Notes under the pieces: model-generated
What the model was told of the DNA's origin: nothing
The model's input: only the letters and a program-made list of their open reading frames with translations
Database searches by the model: none
Shown here: positions 31,487-42,100 of the stretch, piece by piece
Layout of the letters: every line of letters starts with the position of its first letter
Numbering within the stretch: the stretch's first letter is position 1
Origin: Flavobacterium anhuiense
GTDB taxonomy: Bacteria > Bacteroidota > Bacteroidia > Flavobacteriales > Flavobacteriaceae
NCBI RefSeq assembly: GCF_004151235.1
Contig: NZ_JUIV01000004.1
Coordinates: 248,001 to 312,000, forward strand
Direction of reading: 5' to 3'
Length of the DNA: 64,000 nt
Program-made: the position numbers and the translations under genes

Positions 31487-33886
31487 TTATTTAATCCACT
31501 CGGTTTTAAAAGTGGTTTTTCCGTTTAATGGATTTGCTGCTACGTCGAAATTGTTTCCGTTTTTGTTCACTTTTATTTCCTGAACAGCATCACCTTCCGG
31601 TAAAAATACTTTGGCTGTTGCCGAAGTCGTTTTATCGCTTGCGAATACTTTTAATGTCAATTTGCTCCAATCCATATCTTTTGTAGACTGCGCTAAACCG
31701 ATGTGCGGAATTGCAGTTCCGTCTTTTACTAAAACTACGATTGGCACTTCACCCGCTTTGATTTTATGCCAACCAGATTGGTACACTTTTTTAGTTTGAT
31801 AATCAATCCAAGTTCCTTCTGGAAGGTACACGTCTCTTTCTTCAACTTCTTCAAAAAGTGGTGCAACCAACATACTTGAACCAAATAAATATTGATTATC
31901 TACTAACCAAGCTCCTGGATCGTTTGGATATTCTACAAAAAGAGCTCGCATCATTGGCAATCCTTTTTGAGAACTTTCTTTTGCTTGAGCGTAGATATAT
32001 GGCATCAATTCGTAACGCATATTATCAGCTTTTCTAAATCCTTCTAAGAATTCTTTGCTATATAACCAAGGCTCGCGCGGAGGTTCGCCGTGGCTTCTTA
32101 CGTGTGAAGTAAACATTCCGAATGGCGTCCATCGTCTGTAAATGTTTTCAGGCGATTTGGTTGCGAAACCTCCAACATCATGACTCCAGAAACTGAATCC
32201 GCTAAGACCTAATGAAAGTCCACCGCGTAATTCTGCCGACATTGCGCCGTTTGAAGTTTCAGCATCTCCACCCCAATGCAAAGGATAACGCTGCGATCCT
32301 GCCCAAGTACTTCTAGCCCAGATTAAAGTATATCCTTTTTCTTTTTGAGTAATTTCTGCAACTGCTTTATTGTATCTTAATGGATATAAATTATGCTCGT
32401 AGAAACCTGTTCTTCCAGAATGGTAAATTCCGTCTGGCGGTGCTGCTTCTCCAAAATCAACCTTAAAAACCGCGACCCCATCATCAAACAATTTTTTCAA
32501 TTTTCCTTGGTACCAAGAAATAGTTTCTGGATTCGAGAAGTCTAAAACAGCATCTTCATAAGGAAGATTTCCTTTTCTGTCTCTAACGGCTAAATTTTTA
32601 TCCATGATTTCTGGAAACAAAGTATTTTTTGGCGTGAAATAAGGCAACTGCCAAAGACAAACTTGGAAACCATCTTTCTTTAAATCAGACATCATTTTTA
32701 CAGCATCTGGGAAACGAGATTTTGCAAACTCGTAGTTGTTTCTCCAATCTACATCAAACCAGCCTGTGTCAAAGTGAATAACATCGGTTGGAATTTTGTA
32801 TTTACGCAAATCTCTTGCAACGTCACGTCCTTCTTTTTCTGAGAAATAGGTAATACGGCTCATCCAGAAACCGAATGACCAAAGTGGTGGCATGGCAGCT
32901 TTTCCTGTCAAATTGGTATATTGATCTAAAATGTCTTTTGGTTCTCCAATAAAGAAAAACAAATCGGCTTCGTCGTCTCCAATATACATTTCGTTGGCAC
33001 TTGAAAAGTATTTTCCAAAGTCAACTGTAATTGGTGTGGAATGATGCATAAAAACTCCGTATCCACGACTGCTCATGTAAAACGGAATTGGTTTATACAT
33101 CGTTTCATTTTGGATTCCGTTTGCATCATCTGCCCACAAAACTACTTTTGAACCGCGTTTGTTGAATTGTGTGAATGATTCACCGCAACCAAATATTTTT
33201 TCGTCTGGTTCCAAACTGAAAGCCGCGCCCATACTTCTTGAATAATCGCTGTTTCTGCGAACGTAAGAAAACGGAAGTGTTGGTGTATAGGTGTTTTTAA
33301 AATCAGTATCATGAAGTGTACTTGTCAGCAATTTCCCTTTTTCATCGTAGATTTTTACGTGCCATGGTTTTACTAATATTTCAACTCGTCCATGTTTGCT
33401 TGTGTAACTGTGACCACCTTCGATTTTAGCATATTTCCATAATTCAGGGTGATTTGGCGCAACGCCGTCAACCAACATTAAAGATGCTGCCTGAGGATGA
33501 AATTGAGGTCCAGAAGTCGTTTTGATTCTAACAGTTCTATCTGAAACAAACTGAATTTCGAATGGCAAAACTGGCGAAGCTTCATATTCTGTTGTTGGAA
33601 ATTCGTTTGCTTTTTCTACATCGGGTTTCATCATCATGTTGTTGAAAGCCTGACGTGTTTTATAATTGTATCGCAAATATTTTATGGTTCCTTTTCCTGT
33701 TGCAGGATCAAAAGAAGCTAGTTCGTCTGCGAAATAAAAAGTGTTCAGATAGTTCTGAAAATCTTTACTGATATCTATTGGAGCATTTAATACATCTGCA
33801 TTTTGGATTTGAGCAGTTGCATTTGGAACTACTAAAAATCCAAACATTAAGGCAGAAAACAATGCGGTTAGTTTTGAGTTTTTCAT
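31487..33886 (-). CDS. GH31 alpha-xylosidase
   Basis: The 799-residue exported GH31 enzyme resembles the YicI/Xyl31 alpha-xylosidase branch. The nucleophile Asp is in FKVDFGEAAPPDG near 475, the acid/base Asp in HWGGDAETS near 540, and FWSHDVGGF follows. Alpha-xylosidases remove the non-reducing-end alpha-1,6-xylose from xyloglucan oligosaccharides, a step that must precede beta-glucosidase. I see no PA14 insert of the kind found in some homologues. It is a strong marker for xyloglucan in this locus. Confidence 0.9.
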   Translation of the reverse strand: MKNSKLTALFSALMFGFLVVPNATAQIQNADVLNAPIDISKDFQNYLNTFYFADELASFDPATGKGTIKYLRYNYKTRQAFNNMMMKPDVEKANEFPTTEYEASPVLPFEIQFVSDRTVRIKTTSGPQFHPQAASLMLVDGVAPNHPELWKYAKIEGGHSYTSKHGRVEILVKPWHVKIYDEKGKLLTSTLHDTDFKNTYTPTLPFSYVRRNSDYSRSMGAAFSLEPDEKIFGCGESFTQFNKRGSKVVLWADDANGIQNETMYKPIPFYMSSRGYGVFMHHSTPITVDFGKYFSSANEMYIGDDEADLFFFIGEPKDILDQYTNLTGKAAMPPLWSFGFWMSRITYFSEKEGRDVARDLRKYKIPTDVIHFDTGWFDVDWRNNYEFAKSRFPDAVKMMSDLKKDGFQVCLWQLPYFTPKNTLFPEIMDKNLAVRDRKGNLPYEDAVLDFSNPETISWYQGKLKKLFDDGVAVFKVDFGEAAPPDGIYHSGRTGFYEHNLYPLRYNKAVAEITQKEKGYTLIWARSTWAGSQRYPLHWGGDAETSNGAMSAELRGGLSLGLSGFSFWSHDVGGFATKSPENIYRRWTPFGMFTSHVRSHGEPPREPWLYSKEFLEGFRKADNMRYELMPYIYAQAKESSQKGLPMMRALFVEYPNDPGAWLVDNQYLFGSSMLVAPLFEEVEERDVYLPEGTWIDYQTKKVYQSGWHKIKAGEVPIVVLVKDGTAIPHIGLAQSTKDMDWSKLTLKVFASDKTTSATAKVFLPEGDAVQEIKVNKNGNNFDVAANPLNGKTTFKTEWIK

Positions 33887-33910
33887 TGGTTAATAATCTA
33901 GATGTTAGTT

Positions 33911-34005
33911 TATCCTAACAGGTTTCCAAAACCTGTTAGGTATTTTATTTATATCTTAATAAAAATCTATTGATACCTAACAGGTTTTGGAAACCTGTTA
34001 GGATA
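33911..34005. repeat. Paired-hairpin element, copy C (GH2/GH31 gap)
   Basis: Hairpins at 33914-33940 and 33976-34002 are exact inverses of one another and identical in core to copy A at 21225. The spacers of A and C are also alike (both contain AATAAAAAATCTAT-type words before GATACCTAAC), pointing to a mobile or duplicated unit. Confidence 0.85.
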
Positions 34006-34015
34006 GCGTAACTTA

Positions 34016-36508
34016 TTATTCTGTTGTTATTACAATTGTAGCTTGTTTTAAGCCATTCGCTTTAGCGGTCAATTCCAATCTACCTGATGTATCTCCAGAT
34101 TGTACAATCACCAAACATTTTCCTGCCAAAGCCGTATGTTTAGTTCCTTTGTACGGTTCATGACTAACTGGATCTCCACTGCAAACGCCTACGATTTTTC
34201 CGTTTCCTTTTAATGAAAAGTTGATTTCGTTATTTGCATTTGGTGCTAAAGTTGCTTTATCATCTAAAATATCAACTGTAATAAATGACAAATCATTTTT
34301 ATCCGCTTTGATGGTGCTTCTATCTGCAGTTAATTTTAATTGTGCAGGATTTCCAGCTGTTTTGATTTCTTTTTCTAAAACCATTTTTCCATCTTTACGA
34401 GAAATGGCTTTTAGAGTTCCTGCTTCAAAAGGAATTCGCCACATTACATGTAAATCATCTCCTTTTTTGCTTCTTTTTCCAACTGATTTTCCGTTTACGA
34501 AAAGTTCCACCTCATCGGCTTTATTGTAGTATGCCCAAACATCAACCGTTTGTCCAGCTTTCCAGTTCCAATGTGGGAAAATATGAAGAACCGTTTTATC
34601 TGTCCATTCACTTTGGTACATATAATAAACGTCTTTCGGGAAACCTGCCAAATCTACAATTCCGAAATACGAACTTACCGATGGCCATTCGTATGGAGTT
34701 GGTTCTCCAATGTAATCGAAGCCAGTCCAAATGTACATTCCTGAAAGGTAATCGTGTTTTTTAATCACTTTCCAAGTCGCTTCGTGCGTAGAACCCCAAG
34801 GCGCTTGAACCTGATCGTAAGCTGAAACAGTATTCTCTGGATTTCCTTCAGTAAATTTAAGATCCCATCTTACTGGCCATTTTTTTATTGTATCAGAAAC
34901 AGCATCATAATATCCTCTTGTCTGCAAACCTGAAGTAGTTTCGGTTGCGATAAAAGGTGTTTTCGGGAAATTTTCCTGATGATGCGAATAGGTTTGATGC
35001 GCATAATTGTATCCTATTAAATCTAAAACTCCAGAAGCAGCAATTGGATTAATTTGAACATTTTTCTTCTCAAATTGCAACGTTACCTCGTTAATATTCA
35101 TATTGACTGGCGGATTCATCGCTGCAGTAATCGGACGTGTTTTATCATATTGGCGTACAATTCCAGCTAATTCTTTGGCAATTTGCAGTCCGGTTTCGCT
35201 CCATTGATCTGGAATTTCATTTCCAATGCTCCAAATAAAAATACTGGCATGATTACGGTCACGAAGCAATTGATCTGTCAAATCTTTTTTATGCCATTTT
35301 TCCCAATCATTGGCATAATCGTATTTTGTCTTATTCGTTTTCCACATATCAAAAGCTTCATCCATTACAATGAAACCCATTTTGTCGCAAAGCTGTAACA
35401 GTTCTGGAGCTGGAGGATTGTGTGAAGTTCTGATTCCGTTTACGCCCATTTCTTTCAAAATCTCTAACTGTCGTTGGATTGCTCTTGTATTGATTGCAGA
35501 ACCCAGCGGTCCTAAATCGTGATGCATGCAGACTCCTTTTATTTTGACTTGCTTTCCATTCAAAACAAAACCTTTGTTCAAGTCAAATTTAAAATCTCTG
35601 ATTCCGAAAGTAGTTTTGTATTGATCTATTATTTTATCGTCAAGCGAAATTTCGGTAACAGCTGTGTACAATTCCGGTTTTTCATCTGACCATAAAATCG
35701 GATTTTCAACTTCTGCAGATTGCTTTATAGTTTGATTGTCATTCGCACCAATTGTTATATTTTGAGTAACCGATGTTACTTTGGTATCTTCTTTAAAAAT
35801 AGTAGTCGTTACCGTTGCCTTTTTACCTTCTTTGTATTGATTTTTGATTGTTGTTTCAATATTTACCGAAGCTTTTTCAGCGGTAACTTTTGGAGTTGTA
35901 ATGTACGTTCCCCATTGTCCAACGTGAAGTTTATCTGTGGTTTCGATCCAGACATTTCTAAAAATTCCTGAACCCGAATACCAGCGTGAATTAGGTTGTT
36001 TTGAATTGTCAACCTTAACAATTATTTCGTTGTTTTTGTCTCCGTAATTTAAGTATTGAGAAATTTCATATTGAAAACCAATATATCCGTTTGGACGTTT
36101 TCCCAAATAATGGCCATTTATCCAGACTTCACTGTTTCTGTAAACGCCATCAAAAGTGATTGAAGTTATTTTTGTACTGTCTTCTGCAGCGACTTTAAAT
36201 ATTTTTTTGTACCAGCCTAAACCTCCGCTAAGAGATCCTCCTCCATAACCAGCAGGGCTTTTTTCATCAAATTTTCCTTCAATGCTCCAATCGTGAGGAA
36301 CGTCTAAAGTTCTCCATTTTGTTGAAACTCCAATCGTGTCTTTATCGACTATACTATCATTAAGGTGAAAGCTCCAGTTGGCATTAAAAGAAACTTTTCG
36401 GTTTACAAATGCATCTTGTTTTTTGTTACAAGAACTGAATACTGTGATTCCTACTAACATTAGTAAGAACAATCTGTTCCTAAAACTTTTTCTTTTATTC
36501 ATGAGCAT
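34016..36508 (-). CDS. GH2 beta-galactosidase
   Basis: The 830-residue GH2 protein has the sugar-binding and immunoglobulin-like N-terminal domains, the barrel with acid Glu in WSIGNEIPDQW near 455 and nucleophile in FIATETTSG near 560, and DUF4982 plus an Ig-like domain at the C-terminus (from about 650). The signal ends FSSCNKK, a lipobox. In this locus it would remove beta-1,2-galactose from xyloglucan side chains. Translation may start at ATG 36508 or at a second ATG six bases later. Confidence 0.9.
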   Translation of the reverse strand: MLMNKRKSFRNRLFLLMLVGITVFSSCNKKQDAFVNRKVSFNANWSFHLNDSIVDKDTIGVSTKWRTLDVPHDWSIEGKFDEKSPAGYGGGSLSGGLGWYKKIFKVAAEDSTKITSITFDGVYRNSEVWINGHYLGKRPNGYIGFQYEISQYLNYGDKNNEIIVKVDNSKQPNSRWYSGSGIFRNVWIETTDKLHVGQWGTYITTPKVTAEKASVNIETTIKNQYKEGKKATVTTTIFKEDTKVTSVTQNITIGANDNQTIKQSAEVENPILWSDEKPELYTAVTEISLDDKIIDQYKTTFGIRDFKFDLNKGFVLNGKQVKIKGVCMHHDLGPLGSAINTRAIQRQLEILKEMGVNGIRTSHNPPAPELLQLCDKMGFIVMDEAFDMWKTNKTKYDYANDWEKWHKKDLTDQLLRDRNHASIFIWSIGNEIPDQWSETGLQIAKELAGIVRQYDKTRPITAAMNPPVNMNINEVTLQFEKKNVQINPIAASGVLDLIGYNYAHQTYSHHQENFPKTPFIATETTSGLQTRGYYDAVSDTIKKWPVRWDLKFTEGNPENTVSAYDQVQAPWGSTHEATWKVIKKHDYLSGMYIWTGFDYIGEPTPYEWPSVSSYFGIVDLAGFPKDVYYMYQSEWTDKTVLHIFPHWNWKAGQTVDVWAYYNKADEVELFVNGKSVGKRSKKGDDLHVMWRIPFEAGTLKAISRKDGKMVLEKEIKTAGNPAQLKLTADRSTIKADKNDLSFITVDILDDKATLAPNANNEINFSLKGNGKIVGVCSGDPVSHEPYKGTKHTALAGKCLVIVQSGDTSGRLELTAKANGLKQATIVITTE

Positions 36509-36572
36509 TGTTTTTTGTTTGAAAATTAAGTTAGAACTAAAATTATATTTTCTCCACCGCTTAAAACAAGTA

Positions 36573-36625
36573 GTAAGTCTCAGTTTTAAAAAATAGCACC
36601 TATTTTAAAAAGCTGAGACTTACTA
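36573..36625 (-). repeat. 12-bp stem between the SusCD-lipoprotein block and GH2
   Basis: AGTAAGTCTCAG (36573-36584) pairs perfectly with CTGAGACTTACT (36614-36625), with further TTTTAAAA pairing inside. It separates the binding/transport genes from the enzymes and may be a partial terminator. Confidence 0.7.
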
Positions 36626-36635
36626 AATTAAACTA

Positions 36636-37517
36636 TTATTGTTTTGCCACCAAGTGATAAATTAAGTAATCACCATCTGCCCTGATCGCTATAAAAGCCA
36701 ATGTTGTTTCGGTAAGTTCTACAATTTGCACATTAGTAAAACTAAAAGCAGAACTATAATAGCTCGCAACCATTGGATGTAGCATTTCTGTTCCTCCGTT
36801 AAAACCAAGTCTATCATTTGTTGAACCTGGCGTCAGGCTAAAATTAAAAGTTCCGATTTTAGTTTGCTGTGTAGTATTGCCTAGCGCTGAATTAGTTTGT
36901 TTTACGGAAACATTATAACCTCCATTAAGATCAAATGTAATTTCTCCCCAATCTTTATTTTCCAGACCTGCCCAAGAAATATCAGATAAATTTGGCCACC
37001 AACCATGACCGCTTACGGCAATATTCTGATAAGATGCTGGTTTGCCGATAAATTCAAGAGGTGCAGTCATGTACAATACCCATGTTTTGCCTTCAACTCC
37101 ATTAGTTAGTAAATCCCATCTTGGATCACTAAATAAACTCGTATCATTTTCTGTAACGGTTACTGTTTTTGTCGAACTTACTGAACCTCCTTGTCCAAAG
37201 GCAGTAAGGCTAATGTTGTAAGTGCCTGAGAATGGCAGTGAAATCGTAGTTTCGTTCAAATTACTATGTCCTAATGCATTGCCTTTACTATCTGTATAAC
37301 TAAAATAAGGAATAATTCCTGGAGTCAAGTTCTTTAATTTTACTACATTTCCGCCCGGTTTTGCTACAAGATCCTGAGTAACCTCAAACTTTACATCCGA
37401 TTTATCCATTATACTATCTAAAGAATAGGATTCAGGGGAACAAGATGGTATAAGAAATAGTACCACTAACATCAAAAATGATGTAATTACTAATTTAGTC
37501 TTTTTCATTTTTTTCAT
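36636..37517 (-). CDS. Surface glycan-binding lipoprotein candidate (SusE/F position)
   Basis: The 293-residue protein has a lipoprotein signal ending in LIPSCSPES, a PKD-like domain at about 45-125 (PFSGTYNISLTAFGQGG) and a C-terminal beta-rich module with several Trp residues (WVLY, HGWWPN, ISWAGLENKDWGE), as expected for sugar stacking. It has no catalytic motif. Its place directly after susD (13 bp) is that of SusE/SGBP-type surface binding proteins. The binding role is inferred from position and composition. Confidence 0.78.
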   Translation of the reverse strand: MKKMKKTKLVITSFLMLVVLFLIPSCSPESYSLDSIMDKSDVKFEVTQDLVAKPGGNVVKLKNLTPGIIPYFSYTDSKGNALGHSNLNETTISLPFSGTYNISLTAFGQGGSVSSTKTVTVTENDTSLFSDPRWDLLTNGVEGKTWVLYMTAPLEFIGKPASYQNIAVSGHGWWPNLSDISWAGLENKDWGEITFDLNGGYNVSVKQTNSALGNTTQQTKIGTFNFSLTPGSTNDRLGFNGGTEMLHPMVASYYSSAFSFTNVQIVELTETTLAFIAIRADGDYLIYHLVAKQ

Positions 37518-37530
37518 TTTTTAGTTAATA

Positions 37531-39105
37531 TTACCAACCCGCATTTTGTTTTAAAACTCCACCAGATAACGTTATTTGTGTATTAGGAATTTGTTGCAAT
37601 CCTTTTGTAGCTTGAATTTTAGCCGCTGAGATTGTTTTTGTTCCAGCCACACCGCCGCTTAGCAAAGTTGTAGTTTCTGCGATAGTTGAAGAAGCCGTTC
37701 CAATTCCTTGACGCAATAAGTCCCAATATCTAACACCTTCTAGAGCAAATTCTAAATGTCTTTCTTTCAGTATATTATCTTTACTTACTGGTAACGATGT
37801 AAAATTGGCTTTATAAGCTCTTTGTCTCACTTGATCGAAATAAGCCTGAGAATTTCCGCTTTCTAATTCGGCAGCCATCAATAATACATCTGCATATCTT
37901 ATAACCACATAATCTTGAAATTGACTTATATCCCAGAATTTGCTACCCAATTTAATAGGAAGTTCTAATCCGTTCTCATCAACCATTGGAGTATATTTTT
38001 TATTATAATATCCAGTATACTCTCTTTGGCTATTCAATTTGTCAAATGGAATATTTTCTTCAGCGATTCCAATTATACTTGCGTCTCGTCTTGTATCATT
38101 AGCATCGTAAATATTCCATAATTTTGAATTTACAGTAACTCCCCATCCATGTCCGTAAGGGTAAGAGGAGAACTCTCTCATTCCGAACATTACTAACCAA
38201 GCATTACCATCTGTATTTCCATTGTAATCACTAGTATAGCTGTACTTTATAGCAAATACTGTTTCTCTATTATCTTCTCCTGCATATTTATCAACTGATG
38301 CTGCTGGCCACAAAGCAGAAAAATCATCAACTAAACCATGTCCACTTCCTGCGATAACATCTTCTAAATGAGCTAAAGCTTGGGCTTTTGTAACCACTCC
38401 TACTAAATCAGTTTTTCCGTAGTATCCTGTATAATATAAAAACACACGGCCTAATAAAGATTTTGCTGCCCACTTAGTAACATGTCCGCTTGTTGTAGCA
38501 CTATATCCAACTGCTGGCAAATTGTTTGCAGCAAATACTAAATCTTCTGCTATAACTTTATAAACCTCATCTGGATTTGCCTGCGGAATATTTTCAGAAG
38601 ACGGAGCTATTAATAATGGGATGTTACCCCACAAACGCACCATTTCAAAATAAATATATGCTCTAATAAATTTAGTTTCCGATTCGTAAGTATTTCTAAG
38701 AACTGTATCACCTTTCCAGTCAATCTGATCCATTTTAGACAAGAAAACATTACAACGATAAATCGCTTTATAATAAGCAATCCAGTTGCTGTTATATAAA
38801 TCTACATCTGCTGGAGAACGGCTGATATCAAACTCATCTACAGCTGCCAAATCGTAACCATCAGAAGCACCACCTCCGCCAAAACAGTCATCAGACATTA
38901 CTTCGCTCATTACAGGAATTCCTCTACCGCCAGCGCCAGTTGCAACTTGTAAACCGTCATAACAACCTACTAATGCTGAAAAAGCATCATCTGTAGTTTT
39001 ATAAAAATTCGTGTCTGTTTTTTGAGTCAAAGGTTCTGTATCTAAACTGCAAGAACCAAGAGATAATAAACTCAAACAGAAAATATATAAATAGATATTT
39101 TTCAT
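37531..39105 (-). CDS. SusD/RagB-family outer-membrane lipoprotein
   Basis: The 524-residue protein has the lipobox LGSCSLDTEP, the SusD N-terminal TPR-like helices (FYKTTDDAFSALVGCYDGL) and the C-terminal family block RHLEFALEGVRYWDLLRQG near 450-468. SusD forms the lid over the SusC barrel and captures oligosaccharides. It is 11 bp downstream of susC. The ligand is presumably xyloglucan oligosaccharide, from the neighbouring enzymes. Confidence 0.95.
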   Translation of the reverse strand: MKNIYLYIFCLSLLSLGSCSLDTEPLTQKTDTNFYKTTDDAFSALVGCYDGLQVATGAGGRGIPVMSEVMSDDCFGGGGASDGYDLAAVDEFDISRSPADVDLYNSNWIAYYKAIYRCNVFLSKMDQIDWKGDTVLRNTYESETKFIRAYIYFEMVRLWGNIPLLIAPSSENIPQANPDEVYKVIAEDLVFAANNLPAVGYSATTSGHVTKWAAKSLLGRVFLYYTGYYGKTDLVGVVTKAQALAHLEDVIAGSGHGLVDDFSALWPAASVDKYAGEDNRETVFAIKYSYTSDYNGNTDGNAWLVMFGMREFSSYPYGHGWGVTVNSKLWNIYDANDTRRDASIIGIAEENIPFDKLNSQREYTGYYNKKYTPMVDENGLELPIKLGSKFWDISQFQDYVVIRYADVLLMAAELESGNSQAYFDQVRQRAYKANFTSLPVSKDNILKERHLEFALEGVRYWDLLRQGIGTASSTIAETTTLLSGGVAGTKTISAAKIQATKGLQQIPNTQITLSGGVLKQNAGW

Positions 39106-39116
39106 TTTTTTAATTA

Positions 39117-42100
39117 TTAAAGTTTAATATTTAATCCCATCATAAATGTTCTTGGTCTTGGGTAGTAACCTATATCCACACCTGAAGAAAATTTCTGATC
39201 ATTGTTTGAAGAACCAAATCCAATTTCTGGATCCATCCCATTATATTTAGTAAAAGTGTAAAGATTCAATACCGAGAAGTAAAGTCTAAACTGGCTTGCA
39301 AAGAATGGTTTTGATTGTTTCATTTTTGCCAAATCAAATCCTAATGTAACTGTACTTATTCTTAAGAAATCTCCATTCTGTAGGTATAAATCTGAAAATT
39401 GCGTAAAGTTTCTGTTGTCTTCTGTTACTTTTGGAGTAGTGTTTGAAGTTCCTTCTCCGTGCCAACGATCTAAGATTGAAGAATTATAATTGCCATAAGC
39501 TCCAGATTGATCTCTATAAGATTGTACGATTTCATTTCCTGCTACACCATTTGCATTAAGATAGAAATCAAAAGCCTTATAATTTGCAGATAATGAGAAT
39601 CCATAAGTAAAGTCAGGATTTGGTTTCCCTATTTTGGTTTTATCATCGGCGTTTATTTTATCATCTCCGTTAGTATTTACATAGATAACATCTCCTGGAG
39701 TTGCATTAGGTTGCAATACAATACCGCTTGCCGACTTATAATTGTCAATTTGAGCTTGGTTTTGAAAAACACCCGCTGTTTTATACCCCCAGAAATAACC
39801 TAATGGCTGTCCGTTTTCTGCTCTATAAAATTCACCAGCATTAGCATAAAGCTCATTAGTTAAACCATGGATAATACCATCTGAAGTAGGTATTTGTCCC
39901 ACTTTATTTTCATTATAGGCACCGTTTGCACTAATACTATAATTAAAGTCGCCTATTTTATTTTGATATTGCAATGAAAGCTCTAATCCTCGGTTAACTA
40001 CATCACCACCATTAATATATGGGGCATCGGCACCCGCTGTTGCTAATACTGGAGCCAAAATCAACCAGTCTTTATTTGTTTTTTTGTACGCATCAAAAGT
40101 TACACTAAGCGCGTTGTCTAAAAATCTGGCATCAAAACCAAGATCGATTTGCTCTGATGTTTCCCATTTTAAATCCAAATTAGATAATCTGTCAGGATAA
40201 GCTCCAGGAGTAAGAACACCTTCTTTGTCACCAAAAGTATAATTGGTATTATTTGATTTTATAGTTGACAAATATTGGAAAGGCCTTGCATTTTGATTTC
40301 CAACTTGTCCCCAGCTTGCTCTTAATTTTAAAAAGCTAAGTGCTGATTTATCTTTCAAGAATTCTTCATTTGACACTACCCAACCTCCAGATATTGATGG
40401 GAAATAACCCCATTGGTTTTCTGGAGAAAAAACAGAAGATCCGTCTATTCTATAAGTGGCATTTATCAAATACTTTTCTTTGTAATTGTAGTTTAATCTT
40501 CCATAATAAGACATTCTTTTGGTCTCACTTCTTTGACCATTCATTGACATTTTGGCTCCGTCTTTATTGGTAGCATTATCTAACCAGGCATGCTGCAAAT
40601 CATTAAAAATGATATCTGCATTGGTTGCACCAATTGAAGTTCCGTCATAATTAATAGATGATGTACCCGCCATGGCTTCGAAATGATGATTATTAGCCAC
40701 ATTAAATTTATATGTCAATAAGTTATCCCAAGTAAGTGTTTTTCCTTTGTTCATACTTTGGTTAACTGAGTTAACGGTACTATTTGCATAAATTGACAAG
40801 CGATAAATAGGAGAATAAGAATGCCCCTCACCTGCATAATAATCAAGACCAAGCGTAGTTTTGAATGTTAAGTTTTTGATTGGCTCAATTTGCAAATACA
40901 CATTTCCAAGCAATTTCTGGTTGTTGCTTTCATTTTGATTGTTGTAGACCATCATTGCATATGGATTTGCCTGACCTGCCAACCACGGTTCTGTATCATT
41001 TGTAGTATCGTAATAATTCCCCTTGTCATCATACATTGGCAATAATGGCGAAGTCTGGAAAGCACTTCTCAAAGAATTGTTGTATTGATTCCCAACACCA
41101 ATTCCGTTTTTATTAATGTATGCAAAACTTAAGTTTTCTCCCAATGTTACCACATCTTTGTAAAGCTTATGTTCTGAATTAAATCTAAAATTATAACGTT
41201 CATAGTTAGACAAATCTGCTCCGCCTACAACTCCTTCTTGCCCTAGGTATGATAATGAAGTTGAGTAAACTGACGAGTCAGAACCTCCTGATGCACCAAA
41301 AGCGAAATTTTTAGTAGCGGCATTATCCGTAATCACTTTATCCATCCAGTTGGTTCCTGCTCCTAATTGAGCAATTTGAGCACTTGTAAAATAAGGAGCT
41401 TTCCCAGAATTTACCGCTGCTTCATTTAATATCGTAGCATATTCTGTTGCATTTAGCATATCCATTTTTCTTGCTACAGATTGCACGCCGTAATATTGAT
41501 CAAATGTAATTTGACCACTCGCTCCACGTTTTCCTTTTTTTGTTGTTACTAAAATAACCCCGTTTGAAGCCTGAGATCCATAGATTGCAGCCGAAGCAGC
41601 ATCTTTTAAAACAGAAATAGATTCAATATCAGAGTTACTTAAATAAGAAATATCACTTGTCAATATTCCGTCTACAACATATAAAGGAGAAGTTCCACCT
41701 GTAGAACCAGCTCCTCTGATCACCACATTTAAACCCTCCCCAGGTTGTCCTGAAGTTGATGTAACCTGAAGACCAGCGGCCTGTCCTTGAAGTGCTTGTA
41801 GAGCATTTGTCGTATTTGTTTTAGCAAGGCTCTCTCCACTAACCTGCGTAACAGCATTAGTCACAAGAGTTTTCTTTTGTGAGCCATATCCAATTACTAC
41901 GATTTCTTTAAGCTCTGCAGCTTCTGGCTGCAAAACTACATTTACTGTTTTTTGACTTCCAACCGTAATTTTCTCTGTTTTAAAACCTACAAAAGTGATC
42001 ACTAAAACATCGCCTGCTTTAGCCTCTACTTTATATTTTCCATCAAAATCGGTAACCGTACTCGATTTTGTTCCCTGTACAAGTACAGTCGCTCCCGGAA

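Noticed and set aside
18585..34005. CRISPR-like reading of the repeated CCTAACAGG hairpins
   Set aside because: Copies are kilobases apart, inverted in pairs, with no regular spacers and no cas genes.
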